DNA of 6,251 nucleotides from Oscillospiraceae bacterium (GTDB lineage: Bacteria > Bacillota > Clostridia > Oscillospirales > Ruminococcaceae). The notes under the pieces are model-generated. The model ran no database searches. It saw only the letters and a list, made by a program, of their open reading frames with translations, and was not told the origin of the DNA. The translations under genes were made by a program, and so were the position numbers. Positions 1 to 5,669 of this stretch are shown piece after piece; the stretch's first letter is position 1, and every line of letters starts with the position of its first letter. The stretch lies in assembly GCA_029062865.1 (NCBI GenBank), contig JAIDPG010000108.1, positions 1-6,251 on the forward strand, read 5' to 3'.

Positions 1-1079
1 CAATCAACACCGAGGACATCAAACCGGGAGGCGAGAAGCTTTTCGGAGTACAGAGTAAGGGCGGTGTTACGGGCAGCTTTGACTTCGCGGTCAAGGAAAA
101 CGGCTCTTTCGGTAATAACTATGAGATCACGTTTGCGAAGAAGTCCGGCTACGGCAAGACCACCGCTTCCTGGGAGGAAAACAACCTTACGATCAACATC
201 TGCGCCGACACGACTATCGCCGATGTAAACGAAGCTATCAAGAAGGCTTCGGGAGGCGACGCTAAGCGCATCATCACGTTCTACAACATTGAGGGTCTCG
301 ACTACGGCGAGCCCACGAGAATTCAAGAGGTAGACGGCTCCACCACTTGGGAGTACGCGCTCGGCTATAAGTACAACACCGGCAGCGCAACCGCAACCCC
401 GCCCACACAGCCGGGTTGGGTCGACAGAAACAACAACCCGGCAACTCCGGAAGAAGTGGCAGCGGCGTTTAAAATTGCCGTTGGTGATCTTAAGACGCCC
501 GCAGCGGACTCCGTTGCGAAGGATATAGCGATCTCCAAGAGAGACGAACCCGGCTCCGATCCCGACCGCGTTGTCTGGAACGTCGCTACGAGAGATAAGT
601 TCTTCGGCGGCAATCCGCAGGTAAGACCCACGGACGGTGACGACAGCTTCTACACCAAGACCGCGAAGAGCCTCTCGACTTTCAACCTCACGGACGGACG
701 TATCGGCGAGGCGCAGGCAATGCACAACTTCACCGACTATATGATCGGCTCGGACGGCGTTATCATCGGTCTGCACCCCGTTTACGGCACAATGGTGCTC
801 GGGCGCGTTGACATCGCGACGTTCGATAACCCGAACGGTCTTGAAAAGGTCGGCGGCACGAACTTCCGCGCGACGGTGGCTTCCGGCCCCGCTTACATCG
901 CGAGACCCGGCGAGGAGGGCGCAGGCGTTGTTGTTCCGAACGCGCTCGAAATGTCCAACGTTGACCTCGCGGACGAGTTCACGAATATGATCACCACGCA
1001 GAGAGGCTATCAGGCGAACTCCCGTGTCATCACGGTTTCCGATACGATGATCGAGGAGCTGCTCAGTCTTAAGAGATAA
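1..1079 (+). CDS. flgE: Flagellar hook protein FlgE, C-terminal part (5' end outside window)
   Basis: This is the structural protein of the flagellar hook, the flexible joint outside the cell between rod and filament. The reading frame is open from base 3 to the TAA at 1077-1079, giving 358 visible residues with no start in the window. Visible residues 60-82 (about 180-248) include TINICADTTIADVNEAI, which resembles the flagellin/hook IN motif found in large hook proteins. Near the C-terminus, DGVIIG followed by VLGRVDIATFDNPNGLEKVGG is typical of FlgE domain D1. The last 46 residues (939-1076), including NVDLADEF, TQRGYQANSRVI and LLSLKR, match the flagellar basal-body rod/hook C-terminal domain (Flg_bbr_C), which forms the axial coiled coil. 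The immediately following flbD supports FlgE over FlgG or FlgF. The GTG at 456 is internal, since homologous sequence continues upstream of it. Confidence 0.95.
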   Translation, partial: INTEDIKPGGEKLFGVQSKGGVTGSFDFAVKENGSFGNNYEITFAKKSGYGKTTASWEENNLTINICADTTIADVNEAIKKASGGDAKRIITFYNIEGLDYGEPTRIQEVDGSTTWEYALGYKYNTGSATATPPTQPGWVDRNNNPATPEEVAAAFKIAVGDLKTPAADSVAKDIAISKRDEPGSDPDRVVWNVATRDKFFGGNPQVRPTDGDDSFYTKTAKSLSTFNLTDGRIGEAQAMHNFTDYMIGSDGVIIGLHPVYGTMVLGRVDIATFDNPNGLEKVGGTNFRATVASGPAYIARPGEEGAGVVVPNALEMSNVDLADEFTNMITTQRGYQANSRVITVSDTMIEELLSLKR

Positions 1080-1105
1080 TTATTAGTTAGCTGAATAATT
1101 CGGAG

Positions 1106-1141
1106 CGCCGCGGAGCTTTTGAAAAACCGCGCTTCGCGGCG
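1106..1141 (+). other. Strong GC-rich hairpin between flgE and flbD
   Basis: Arms 1106-1116 (CGCCGCGGAGC) and 1131-1141 (GCTTCGCGGCG) can pair over 11 bp with one G-U wobble, around a 14-nt A/T-rich loop. The sequence after it is T-rich (ATTTTGTTGATTT at 1151-1163) but has no clean run of Us, so it is a poor match to a classical intrinsic terminator. It could be a partial terminator or a 3'-end stabiliser for the abundant hook mRNA. The structure is seen in the sequence; the function is inferred. Confidence 0.6.
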
Positions 1142-1172
1142 TATTCCGATATTTTGTTGATTTGAGGGAATT

Positions 1173-1394
1173 ATGATATTTCTTACAAAGCTTGACGGAA
1201 CTTCGTTTCTGCTTAATGAAGACCTCATCGAGACGGTAAACGAAACGCCCGACACCGTCATAGTGCTTGAAAACGGGCATAGCTTCATCGTAAAGGAAAG
1301 TATGAGGGAGCTGCAAAATCTTATTCTGGAAAACATCAGGCTTCATCGAAGAACACGGCTTCATAGCCACGCTAAGAATGAACCTTTAACATAA
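1173..1394 (+). CDS. flbD: FlbD/SwrD-family flagellar protein
   Basis: This 73-residue protein belongs to the FlbD family, called SwrD (YlzI) in Bacillus subtilis, where it is needed for full motor power during swarming. It is a small cytoplasmic protein with no membrane segment, and its molecular mechanism is not settled. The family pattern is clear: MIFLTKLDGTSFLLNEDLIE at the N-terminus, then ETPDTVIVLENGHSFIVKES, the conserved T-PDT-I-L-nG---vkE core. The last 20 residues form a basic, His/Arg-rich tail (RLHRRTRLHSH) that looks less conserved. The ATG at 1173 is preceded by TGAGGGA at 1163-1169, a modest Shine-Dalgarno at short spacing. Its place between the hook gene and motA is common in Clostridia and fits a role linked to the stator. 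Confidence 0.93.
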   Translation: MIFLTKLDGTSFLLNEDLIETVNETPDTVIVLENGHSFIVKESMRELQNLILENIRLHRRTRLHSHAKNEPLT

Positions 1395-1398
1395 ATGA

Positions 1399-1417
1399 TA
1401 TAAGCCGGAGGCTTATA
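1399..1417 (+). promoter_or_regulatory. Perfect 8-bp hairpin in the motA leader, holding a GGAGG
   Basis: TATAAGCC (1399-1406) and GGCTTATA (1410-1417) are perfect reverse complements around a 3-nt GGA loop. The loop and 3' arm together contain GGAGG (1407-1411), an ideal Shine-Dalgarno core, 10 nt upstream of ATG AAG AAG TGA (1422-1433). That minicistron ends on the motA Shine-Dalgarno. The structure may tune motA translation; this role is inferred. Confidence 0.5.
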
Positions 1418-1431
1418 ATAAATGAAGAAGT

Positions 1432-1436
1432 GAGGG
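1432..1436 (+). promoter_or_regulatory. motA ribosome binding site
   Basis: GAGGG at 1432-1436 lies 6 nt before the TTG at 1443 and decides that start. The first in-frame ATG inside the gene encodes Met24, after the first membrane helix, so an ATG start would destroy TM1. Confidence 0.75.
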
Positions 1437-1442
1437 ATAACT

Positions 1443-2240
1443 TTGAATTTATCATTGATTATAGGTTGGGTACTGTCATTAGGACTGGTCGTTTTCGGTA
1501 TCGTCGTTGATATGAGCACGGGCTTTGAGGTAAACTTCGGCGCGTTCGGAAACTTCGTCGACGTTCAGTCGCTGGCAATCACGGTCGGCGGTACGATAGG
1601 CTGTCTTGTCGCGTCGTTCCCGATGTCGTACCTCAAGGGCATCGGAAAGCGCTTCGGCATTGCGATCAAGCCCCCGAAGTACGATCCGAAGAAATATATC
1701 GACCAGATCGTAGAGTACGCGCAGATCGCTCGTTCGAGAGGTCTGCTGGCGCTTGAAGAAAGCGCGAACCAGTGCTCCGACGCGTTTATGAAGTCGTCGT
1801 TGATGATGATCGTCGACGCGAACGACCCCGAAAAGGTTCGCGGAATGTTGGACGATACGATAATGTTTATGTGCGAACGCCACGAGACGGGACGCTCGTT
1901 CTTTGAAAAGGGCGTCGGCATCTTCCCTGCGTTCGGAATGTTGGGTACGCTTGTCGGACTTATCAACATGCTTGCGTCCCTTGACCTTTCAAACCCCCAG
2001 GCTCTTACGGGCGGTATGGCGGTCGCTCTTATCACGACGTTCTACGGCTCGCTGTTCGCGAACGTCCTTATGGCGCCGCTCGGAATGGCGCTTAAAAACG
2101 CGCATGACGACGAGCTGCTTTGCATGCAGATAATCGAGGAGGGCGTGCTCGCGATCGCGGGCGGCTCCAACCCGCGCTACATACAGGAAAAGCTGGAGTT
2201 TATGCTCCCGAAGAGCCAGCATACAAGCGATAAGAAATAA
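1443..2240 (+). CDS. motA: Flagellar motor stator protein MotA
   Basis: MotA is the inner-membrane stator subunit that, with MotB, forms the ion channel and pushes on the FliG ring of the rotor. The 265-residue length is normal for the family. Four membrane segments are visible at about residues 4-24, 40-60, 158-178 and 188-212, with the large cytoplasmic loop between TM2 and TM3. In that loop, ARSRGLLALEE (residues 96-106) carries the conserved charged residues (R97/R99 and E105) that correspond to the rotor-contacting Arg and Glu of E. coli MotA. The channel prolines are in FPAFGMLGTLVGL (P162) and MAPLGMAL (P212). Translation starts at TTG 1443, supported by GAGGG at 1432-1436. The C-terminus is polar and Lys-rich. 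motB is not overlapping or adjacent as usual but 174 bp away, behind its own predicted promoter. Which ion is used cannot be told from this subunit. Confidence 0.96.
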   Translation: MNLSLIIGWVLSLGLVVFGIVVDMSTGFEVNFGAFGNFVDVQSLAITVGGTIGCLVASFPMSYLKGIGKRFGIAIKPPKYDPKKYIDQIVEYAQIARSRGLLALEESANQCSDAFMKSSLMMIVDANDPEKVRGMLDDTIMFMCERHETGRSFFEKGVGIFPAFGMLGTLVGLINMLASLDLSNPQALTGGMAVALITTFYGSLFANVLMAPLGMALKNAHDDELLCMQIIEEGVLAIAGGSNPRYIQEKLEFMLPKSQHTSDKK

Positions 2241-2255
2241 TATCCGAATTTGAAT

Positions 2256-2279
2256 TGTGAAATTTGTACAAAATTCACA
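2256..2279. promoter_or_regulatory. 24-bp imperfect palindrome, operator-like
   Basis: TGTGAAATTTGT (2256-2267) and ACAAAATTCACA (2268-2279) form an inverted repeat in which 11 of 12 positions match; the one mismatch is A2262 against A2273. No U-run follows, so it is a weak terminator candidate. It sits 39 bp upstream of the predicted motB -35 box. The outer TTGTGAA and TTCACA resemble Rex half sites, but the 12-bp spacer is longer than the 4 bp of a Rex site. It may be an operator; the cognate regulator is unknown. Confidence 0.45.
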
Positions 2280-2318
2280 GTGAAAACGTTTACATTGCAA
2301 AATAGGCAAAAAAAGTAT

Positions 2319-2347
2319 TTGCAATTTGCAAAGAAATATGTTATAAT
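2319..2347 (+). promoter_or_regulatory. Predicted sigma-A-type promoter with extended -10, for motB and downstream genes
   Basis: The -35 box is TTGCAA (2319-2324), followed by a 17-bp spacer and a perfect -10 box TATAAT (2342-2347). The TG at 2339-2340 completes the extended -10 TGnTATAAT. The region is AT-rich and transcription would start near 2354-2356, giving a leader of about 60 nt before motB. It does not resemble the flagellar sigma-28/SigD consensus. This is the best promoter match I found in the window. Confidence 0.75.
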
Positions 2348-2366
2348 AATAAAATGAGTATGAGAG

Positions 2367-2386
2367 CAAGTCTGCGTGCAGATTTG
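2367..2386 (+). promoter_or_regulatory. Small hairpin in the motB 5' leader
   Basis: CAAGTCTG (2367-2374) and CAGATTTG (2379-2386) pair over 8 bp with one G-U wobble and a CGTG tetraloop. It lies between the predicted transcription start (about 2355) and the motB Shine-Dalgarno AGGAG (2401-2405), leaving the latter exposed. It might affect mRNA stability; the function is unknown. Confidence 0.35.
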
Positions 2387-2414
2387 AGCGAAATATGGAG
2401 AGGAGTGTGTAGCA

Positions 2415-3395
2415 ATGGCTAAACAGCTGCCGAAAAAGCAGGAAGAAAACACCGGTGAATGGCTGAACACCTACGCCGACATGGTAACGCTGCTGCTTAC
2501 GTTTTTCGTATTGCTGTTCGCGTGCTCAAACCTCGACGAAACGAAGCTGCAGTACGTTTTCCAGGAGTTCAAGGCGCGCGGACGCTACGTGAACCCGTAT
2601 GTTACGGATCGCGACCCCATGGCTGAAATGGATGGCGGCACGACCGATACCTCCCCCGACGCGGGAACGTCGGGCTCGAACCTGCAAAGTCTGGACGACC
2701 TTGTGGCGTTTTTGTCCGAGTATATTCAGGACAACAACCTCTCTGAGTCCGTCTCGGTGGAGCAGGGCGAAACACATATTAAAATAAGATTCAACAGCTC
2801 GGTGCTGTTCGACGGCGACAGCTCGTATCTCAAACCCGAGGGCAAAAAGATTCTTGACGACTGGAGACCCGCGATAAGAATGTTAAGGCATACAATAAGC
2901 CGCAATACGGTTTCGGGTCATACCTCGGTGGGAACATCGCTTGTAAACGACTGGTCGCTTTCGTCGCTGAGAGCCGTAAGCGTGGTCAATTACTGGAATT
3001 CCTACGGAGAGGAATATAATCCGCTTGAGGAAGAAAAATACCGCGTAATGGGCTGCGGACCATACGAGCCCGAGGATCCGGATAATCCCGCGGCAAACCG
3101 CAGAGTGGAAATGCTTCTGCTGAAAAACGAGCTTGACTTTACCGATATCAAGGTAATTCAGGATATACTCCAACACGATTATAATCTCGGCACGACAATG
3201 TTCGATCCCGACAGCCAGAAGCAGCCGGACGACAGCAATCTCCCGCCGGAGGCTGTGGATAAGATAATCAACTTCATCAATGAGAAATTCCCCGGCGACG
3301 TTACAAACGTCGGAACCTACGGGCCGACAGCAGTTGACGGCAACAAGTTCATCGCGAAGGAAGAAACCAGCGGCGGTGACGATACTTCCTCGTAA
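2415..3395 (+). CDS. motB: Flagellar motor stator protein MotB (OmpA-like peptidoglycan binding), with C-terminal extension
   Basis: MotB anchors the stator to peptidoglycan and carries the ion-binding aspartate of the channel. The short basic cytoplasmic N-terminus leads to WLNTYADMVTLLLTFFVLLF (residues 16-35), the single membrane helix; D22 is the conserved ion-binding Asp. A plug-like amphipathic stretch (about 38-60) and a low-complexity Gly/Thr/Asp linker (about 68-90) follow. The OmpA-like domain (about 120-238) has the signature SGHTS, NDWSLSSLRAVSVVNYW and AANRRVEMLLL, with the peptidoglycan-contacting Asp/Arg pattern. Residues 239-326 extend beyond the usual fold as an acidic, polar tail. 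The start is ATG 2415 with AGGAG at 2401-2405. It has its own predicted promoter upstream, and fliM follows after 43 bp. The helix does not securely show whether H+ or Na+ is used. Confidence 0.96.
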   Translation: MAKQLPKKQEENTGEWLNTYADMVTLLLTFFVLLFACSNLDETKLQYVFQEFKARGRYVNPYVTDRDPMAEMDGGTTDTSPDAGTSGSNLQSLDDLVAFLSEYIQDNNLSESVSVEQGETHIKIRFNSSVLFDGDSSYLKPEGKKILDDWRPAIRMLRHTISRNTVSGHTSVGTSLVNDWSLSSLRAVSVVNYWNSYGEEYNPLEEEKYRVMGCGPYEPEDPDNPAANRRVEMLLLKNELDFTDIKVIQDILQHDYNLGTTMFDPDSQKQPDDSNLPPEAVDKIINFINEKFPGDVTNVGTYGPTAVDGNKFIAKEETSGGDDTSS

Positions 3396-3425
3396 GCTCG
3401 AAAAAACCTCGTAAAAACGATTGGC

Positions 3426-3431
3426 AGGTGG
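3426..3431 (+). promoter_or_regulatory. fliM ribosome binding site (decides GTG start)
   Basis: AGGTGG lies 7 nt before the GTG at 3439. The alternative in-frame TTG at 3421 has only A-rich sequence upstream with no Shine-Dalgarno, and it would add MAGGNI ahead of the family's usual N-terminus. GTG 3439 is therefore preferred. Confidence 0.8.
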
Positions 3432-3438
3432 AAACATA

Positions 3439-4428
3439 GTGGCTGACGTATTAACGCAAGCGCAAATAGACGAAATGCTCAAAAGCGTGGCAATGGGCGC
3501 GGAGCCCGTCGTCACGAAAACCGAAGAGGCGAGCGTAAAGGAATATGACTTCCGCGCGCCTAAGAAGTTCACCAAAGAGCAGATCAAGGTGCTCGAGAGC
3601 ATTTTCGAGAACTACGCGCGTTTGCTTTCCTCTTACCTCACGGGTAAGCTCCGGCTTTACAGCCGCGTGAGCCTTATCAACATTGAGGAGCAGAGATACA
3701 GCGAGTTCAACAACGCGCTTCCCGATTACGTAATAATGGGAATGGTCGACCTTGGTATTAAAAACGAAGAGATAAGCGAAACGGACGTTATCATTCAGGT
3801 GTCAAACGCGATAACCTACACGATGATTGACAGACTTCTCGGCGGCAAGGGCGAATACAGCGACATCAGCCGCGATTTCACGGAAATCGAGATAACGATA
3901 ATGAGCGACATAATCCGCTCCTTTGCCGATATGCTCAAAGAGCCGTGGCAGGCGCACATCGACCTAGAGCCGCGAATGATCGGCATCGAGACGAATTCCA
4001 GAGTCGTACAGACGATAGGTCACGAGGACACGGTTATTATCGTAGCCCTCGAGGTTGAGATAAACAACCAGAAGTCAATAGTTTCGGTTTGTATCCCCGC
4101 GATAAATCTCGACGAGATCATGAGCAAGTTCATTCCGAGATACACAAGCTCGAGAAGGAAAACCGACGCTCACCGCGAGCAGGAACGCCGCGACAGCATT
4201 ATGGGCGGCATCAGCACGACGGATCTGGTCGTGAAGGCGGTGCTTGGCGAAATCAATCTGGATATGTACGAGGTGCTGACGCTCCAGGTAAACGACGTAA
4301 TCCCGCTTGGCAAGAAGATCAGCGAGAATATCATCGTAAAGGTCGGCGAGAGACCGTGGTGTGACGGTAAGCTCGGTACATACAATAATAAAAAGGCAAT
4401 AATGATTGATAATTTTTTAGAGAGTTGA
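3439..4428 (+). CDS. fliM: Flagellar motor switch protein FliM
   Basis: FliM is the C-ring switch subunit that binds CheY-P and sets the direction of rotor turning. With the GTG start at 3439 the protein has 329 residues, normal for the family. Residues 2-14 (ADVLTQAQIDEML) are the N-terminal CheY-P-binding peptide, equivalent to LSQ-EIDALL. EYDFRAPKKF (35-44) and the following helix begin the CheC-like middle domain. LLGGKG (133-138) is the conserved Gly-Gly motif in the middle domain, which contacts FliG. Residues about 255-325 form the SPOA (FliN-like) domain, with GEINLDMYEVLTLQVNDVIPLG and GERPWCDGKLG as its recognisable parts. The TGA stop is 13 bp before the fliY start, so the two are probably translated from one message. 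In many relatives fliL sits just upstream; here motB does. Confidence 0.97.
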   Translation: MADVLTQAQIDEMLKSVAMGAEPVVTKTEEASVKEYDFRAPKKFTKEQIKVLESIFENYARLLSSYLTGKLRLYSRVSLINIEEQRYSEFNNALPDYVIMGMVDLGIKNEEISETDVIIQVSNAITYTMIDRLLGGKGEYSDISRDFTEIEITIMSDIIRSFADMLKEPWQAHIDLEPRMIGIETNSRVVQTIGHEDTVIIVALEVEINNQKSIVSVCIPAINLDEIMSKFIPRYTSSRRKTDAHREQERRDSIMGGISTTDLVVKAVLGEINLDMYEVLTLQVNDVIPLGKKISENIIVKVGERPWCDGKLGTYNNKKAIMIDNFLES

Positions 4429-4441
4429 GGTATAAAGTCTG

Positions 4442-5623
4442 ATGGCGAATGATGAGAACATTGAGTTCAGCTCATACGAAATAGACGCGGTCGGCGAGAT
4501 TCTTAACATCAGCATGGGATCTGCCGCGACGGCTGTTTCGGAGCTGCTGAACGCTAAAGTCTGGATAACCACCCCGACTGTAAACGTAGTCAAGGTCGGC
4601 GACCTTAACTACGATAACCTTGAACCCGCGATCTGTGTAAAAATCGTCTATGTAGAGGGAATTACGGGACTTAATATGATGGTTCTCAAGCAGAACGACG
4701 TTCAGCTTATTCTGAACCAGCTGCTCGGAAACCCGCTGGTTATCGATCCCGACTTCCAGTTCGACGAGCTGAATATCAGCGCGGTGAGCGAGGTTATGAA
4801 CCAGATGATGGGCGCGTCCGCAACGGCGCTGTCCGATCTTCTGGGAATGACGGTCGATATTTCCGTTCCGATGCCGTACATAATCGAAAGCGCGAGCTTC
4901 GGCGATTTGTGCGAAATGGACGCGGACGCGACAGTCGTCGCGGTTACGTTCAACCTTACGGTTGACGGCGTTATGGAAAGCGAGTTTATGTCGGTAATGT
5001 CCTTGCCGCTCGCAAAGACGCTTTCCGGCAAGATGATAGAGAAGTTCTCCGCGGACGAGGAGGAAGAGGCCCCTGCGGCTGCTCCTGCCCCCGCTCCGGC
5101 GGCAGCACCCACGACCGCAGCGGCGGCTCCTCAGCCGCAGATGCAGCAGCCAATGCCTCAGATGCCGCAAATGCCACAGATGCCCCAAGCTCCAATGGGT
5201 GGGGAAATGCCGATGTATCAGATGCCCCCGCAGGGCGGCTACGGCTATCCGAACCAGTACGCGGCTTACGGCGCATACCCGCCGCCTCCTCCCGTAAACG
5301 TCCAGAACGCGCAGTTGCACCAGTTCGACGCAATGGACTTCGGAATTCCGACGGATCAGAAGGACAACTTAAAGCTCCTTATGGGCGTTCCGCTTGAAAT
5401 AAGCGTTGAAATAGGCACAGCAAAGCGCAAGGTCAAGGATATTCTTGAGTTTACGCAGGGCACGATAATCGAGCTCGAACGTCAGGCGGGCGCGCCCGTT
5501 GATATAGTTGTAAACGGCAACCTTATCGCGCGCGGCGACGTTGTGGTTATTGACGACAACTTCGCGGTGAGAATTACGGAAATTGTAAAGTCGAAATTCA
5601 TTGAGAGTCTCGACAAGGGTTAA
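4442..5623 (+). CDS. fliY: Flagellar motor switch phosphatase FliY (CheC-like domain plus FliN-like SPOA domain)
   Basis: FliY is the Gram-positive counterpart of FliN, joined to a CheY-P phosphatase; it sits in the C-ring. At 393 residues it is close to B. subtilis FliY. The N-terminal CheC-like part (about 8-203) holds two full active-site motifs of the form D/S-x3-E-x2-N-x22-P: D15, E19, N22, P45 and S113, E117, N120, P143, each followed by a GSAATA- or GASATA-type helix. Residues 204-300 are a low-complexity linker: EEEE, then Ala/Pro, four MPQ repeats (238-249), then Gly/Tyr/Pro with a run of five prolines. Residues 307-393 are the SPOA domain (LMGVPLEISVEIG, AGAPVDIVVNGNLIARGDVVVID). 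The ATG at 4442 follows GAGG at 4427-4430 with an 11-nt spacing, a little long. The LSQDEIDALL-like N-terminal CheY-binding peptide of B. subtilis FliY is absent. cheY lies 46 bp downstream. Confidence 0.95.
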   Translation: MANDENIEFSSYEIDAVGEILNISMGSAATAVSELLNAKVWITTPTVNVVKVGDLNYDNLEPAICVKIVYVEGITGLNMMVLKQNDVQLILNQLLGNPLVIDPDFQFDELNISAVSEVMNQMMGASATALSDLLGMTVDISVPMPYIIESASFGDLCEMDADATVVAVTFNLTVDGVMESEFMSVMSLPLAKTLSGKMIEKFSADEEEEAPAAAPAPAPAAAPTTAAAAPQPQMQQPMPQMPQMPQMPQAPMGGEMPMYQMPPQGGYGYPNQYAAYGAYPPPPPVNVQNAQLHQFDAMDFGIPTDQKDNLKLLMGVPLEISVEIGTAKRKVKDILEFTQGTIIELERQAGAPVDIVVNGNLIARGDVVVIDDNFAVRITEIVKSKFIESLDKG

Positions 5624-5632
5624 ACCCTTTTT
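5615..5632 (+). terminator. Weak hairpin plus T-run across the fliY stop codon (possible attenuator)
   Basis: AAGGGT (5615-5620) and ACCCTT (5624-5629) pair over 6 bp, with the fliY stop codon TAA (5621-5623) as the loop. The 3' arm runs into TTTTT (5628-5632). The stem is too short for a strong terminator, and a ribosome finishing fliY would cover it. A partial, translation-dependent attenuator ahead of cheY is possible but not demonstrated. Confidence 0.3.
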
Positions 5633-5669
5633 AGAATAGTAAACTTTAATTCATCAAGGAGATACGGAT

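Noticed and set aside
1146..1152. CCGATAT as a sigma-28 (SigD) -10 element before flbD
   Set aside because: No TAAA-type -35 lies 15-16 bp upstream; that region is the GC-rich hairpin.
1414..1419. TATAAT in the motA leader as a possible promoter -10
   Set aside because: No -35-like box at 16-18 bp upstream, and the hexamer is part of the hairpin arm that explains it equally well.
1431..1433. In-frame TGA before motA as evidence for TGA recoding
   Set aside because: fliM and cheY end on TGA at normal family lengths, and tryptophan is written TGG throughout, so the standard bacterial code applies.
2354..2422. A 22-codon leader frame (MSMRASLRADLSEIWRGVCSNG) ahead of and overlapping the motB start
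   Set aside because: It has no Shine-Dalgarno, its ATG coincides with the predicted transcription start, and the peptide has no recognisable features. Most likely chance.
3388..3414. Direct repeat CCTCGTAA at 3388-3395 and 3407-3414, spanning the motB stop codon
   Set aside because: Only 8 bp long, without further similarity or an associated element; too short to call a duplication.
2883..3602. Minus-strand open frame of 239 codons across the motB-fliM junction
   Set aside because: It lies antisense to two well-supported genes, has no ribosome site that I can see and no recognisable domain.
4472..5320. Long open frame on the minus strand within fliY (282 codons)
   Set aside because: It is a shadow of fliY caused by its GC-rich codons; the product is Arg/His-rich with no family resemblance, while the + strand frame is clearly FliY.
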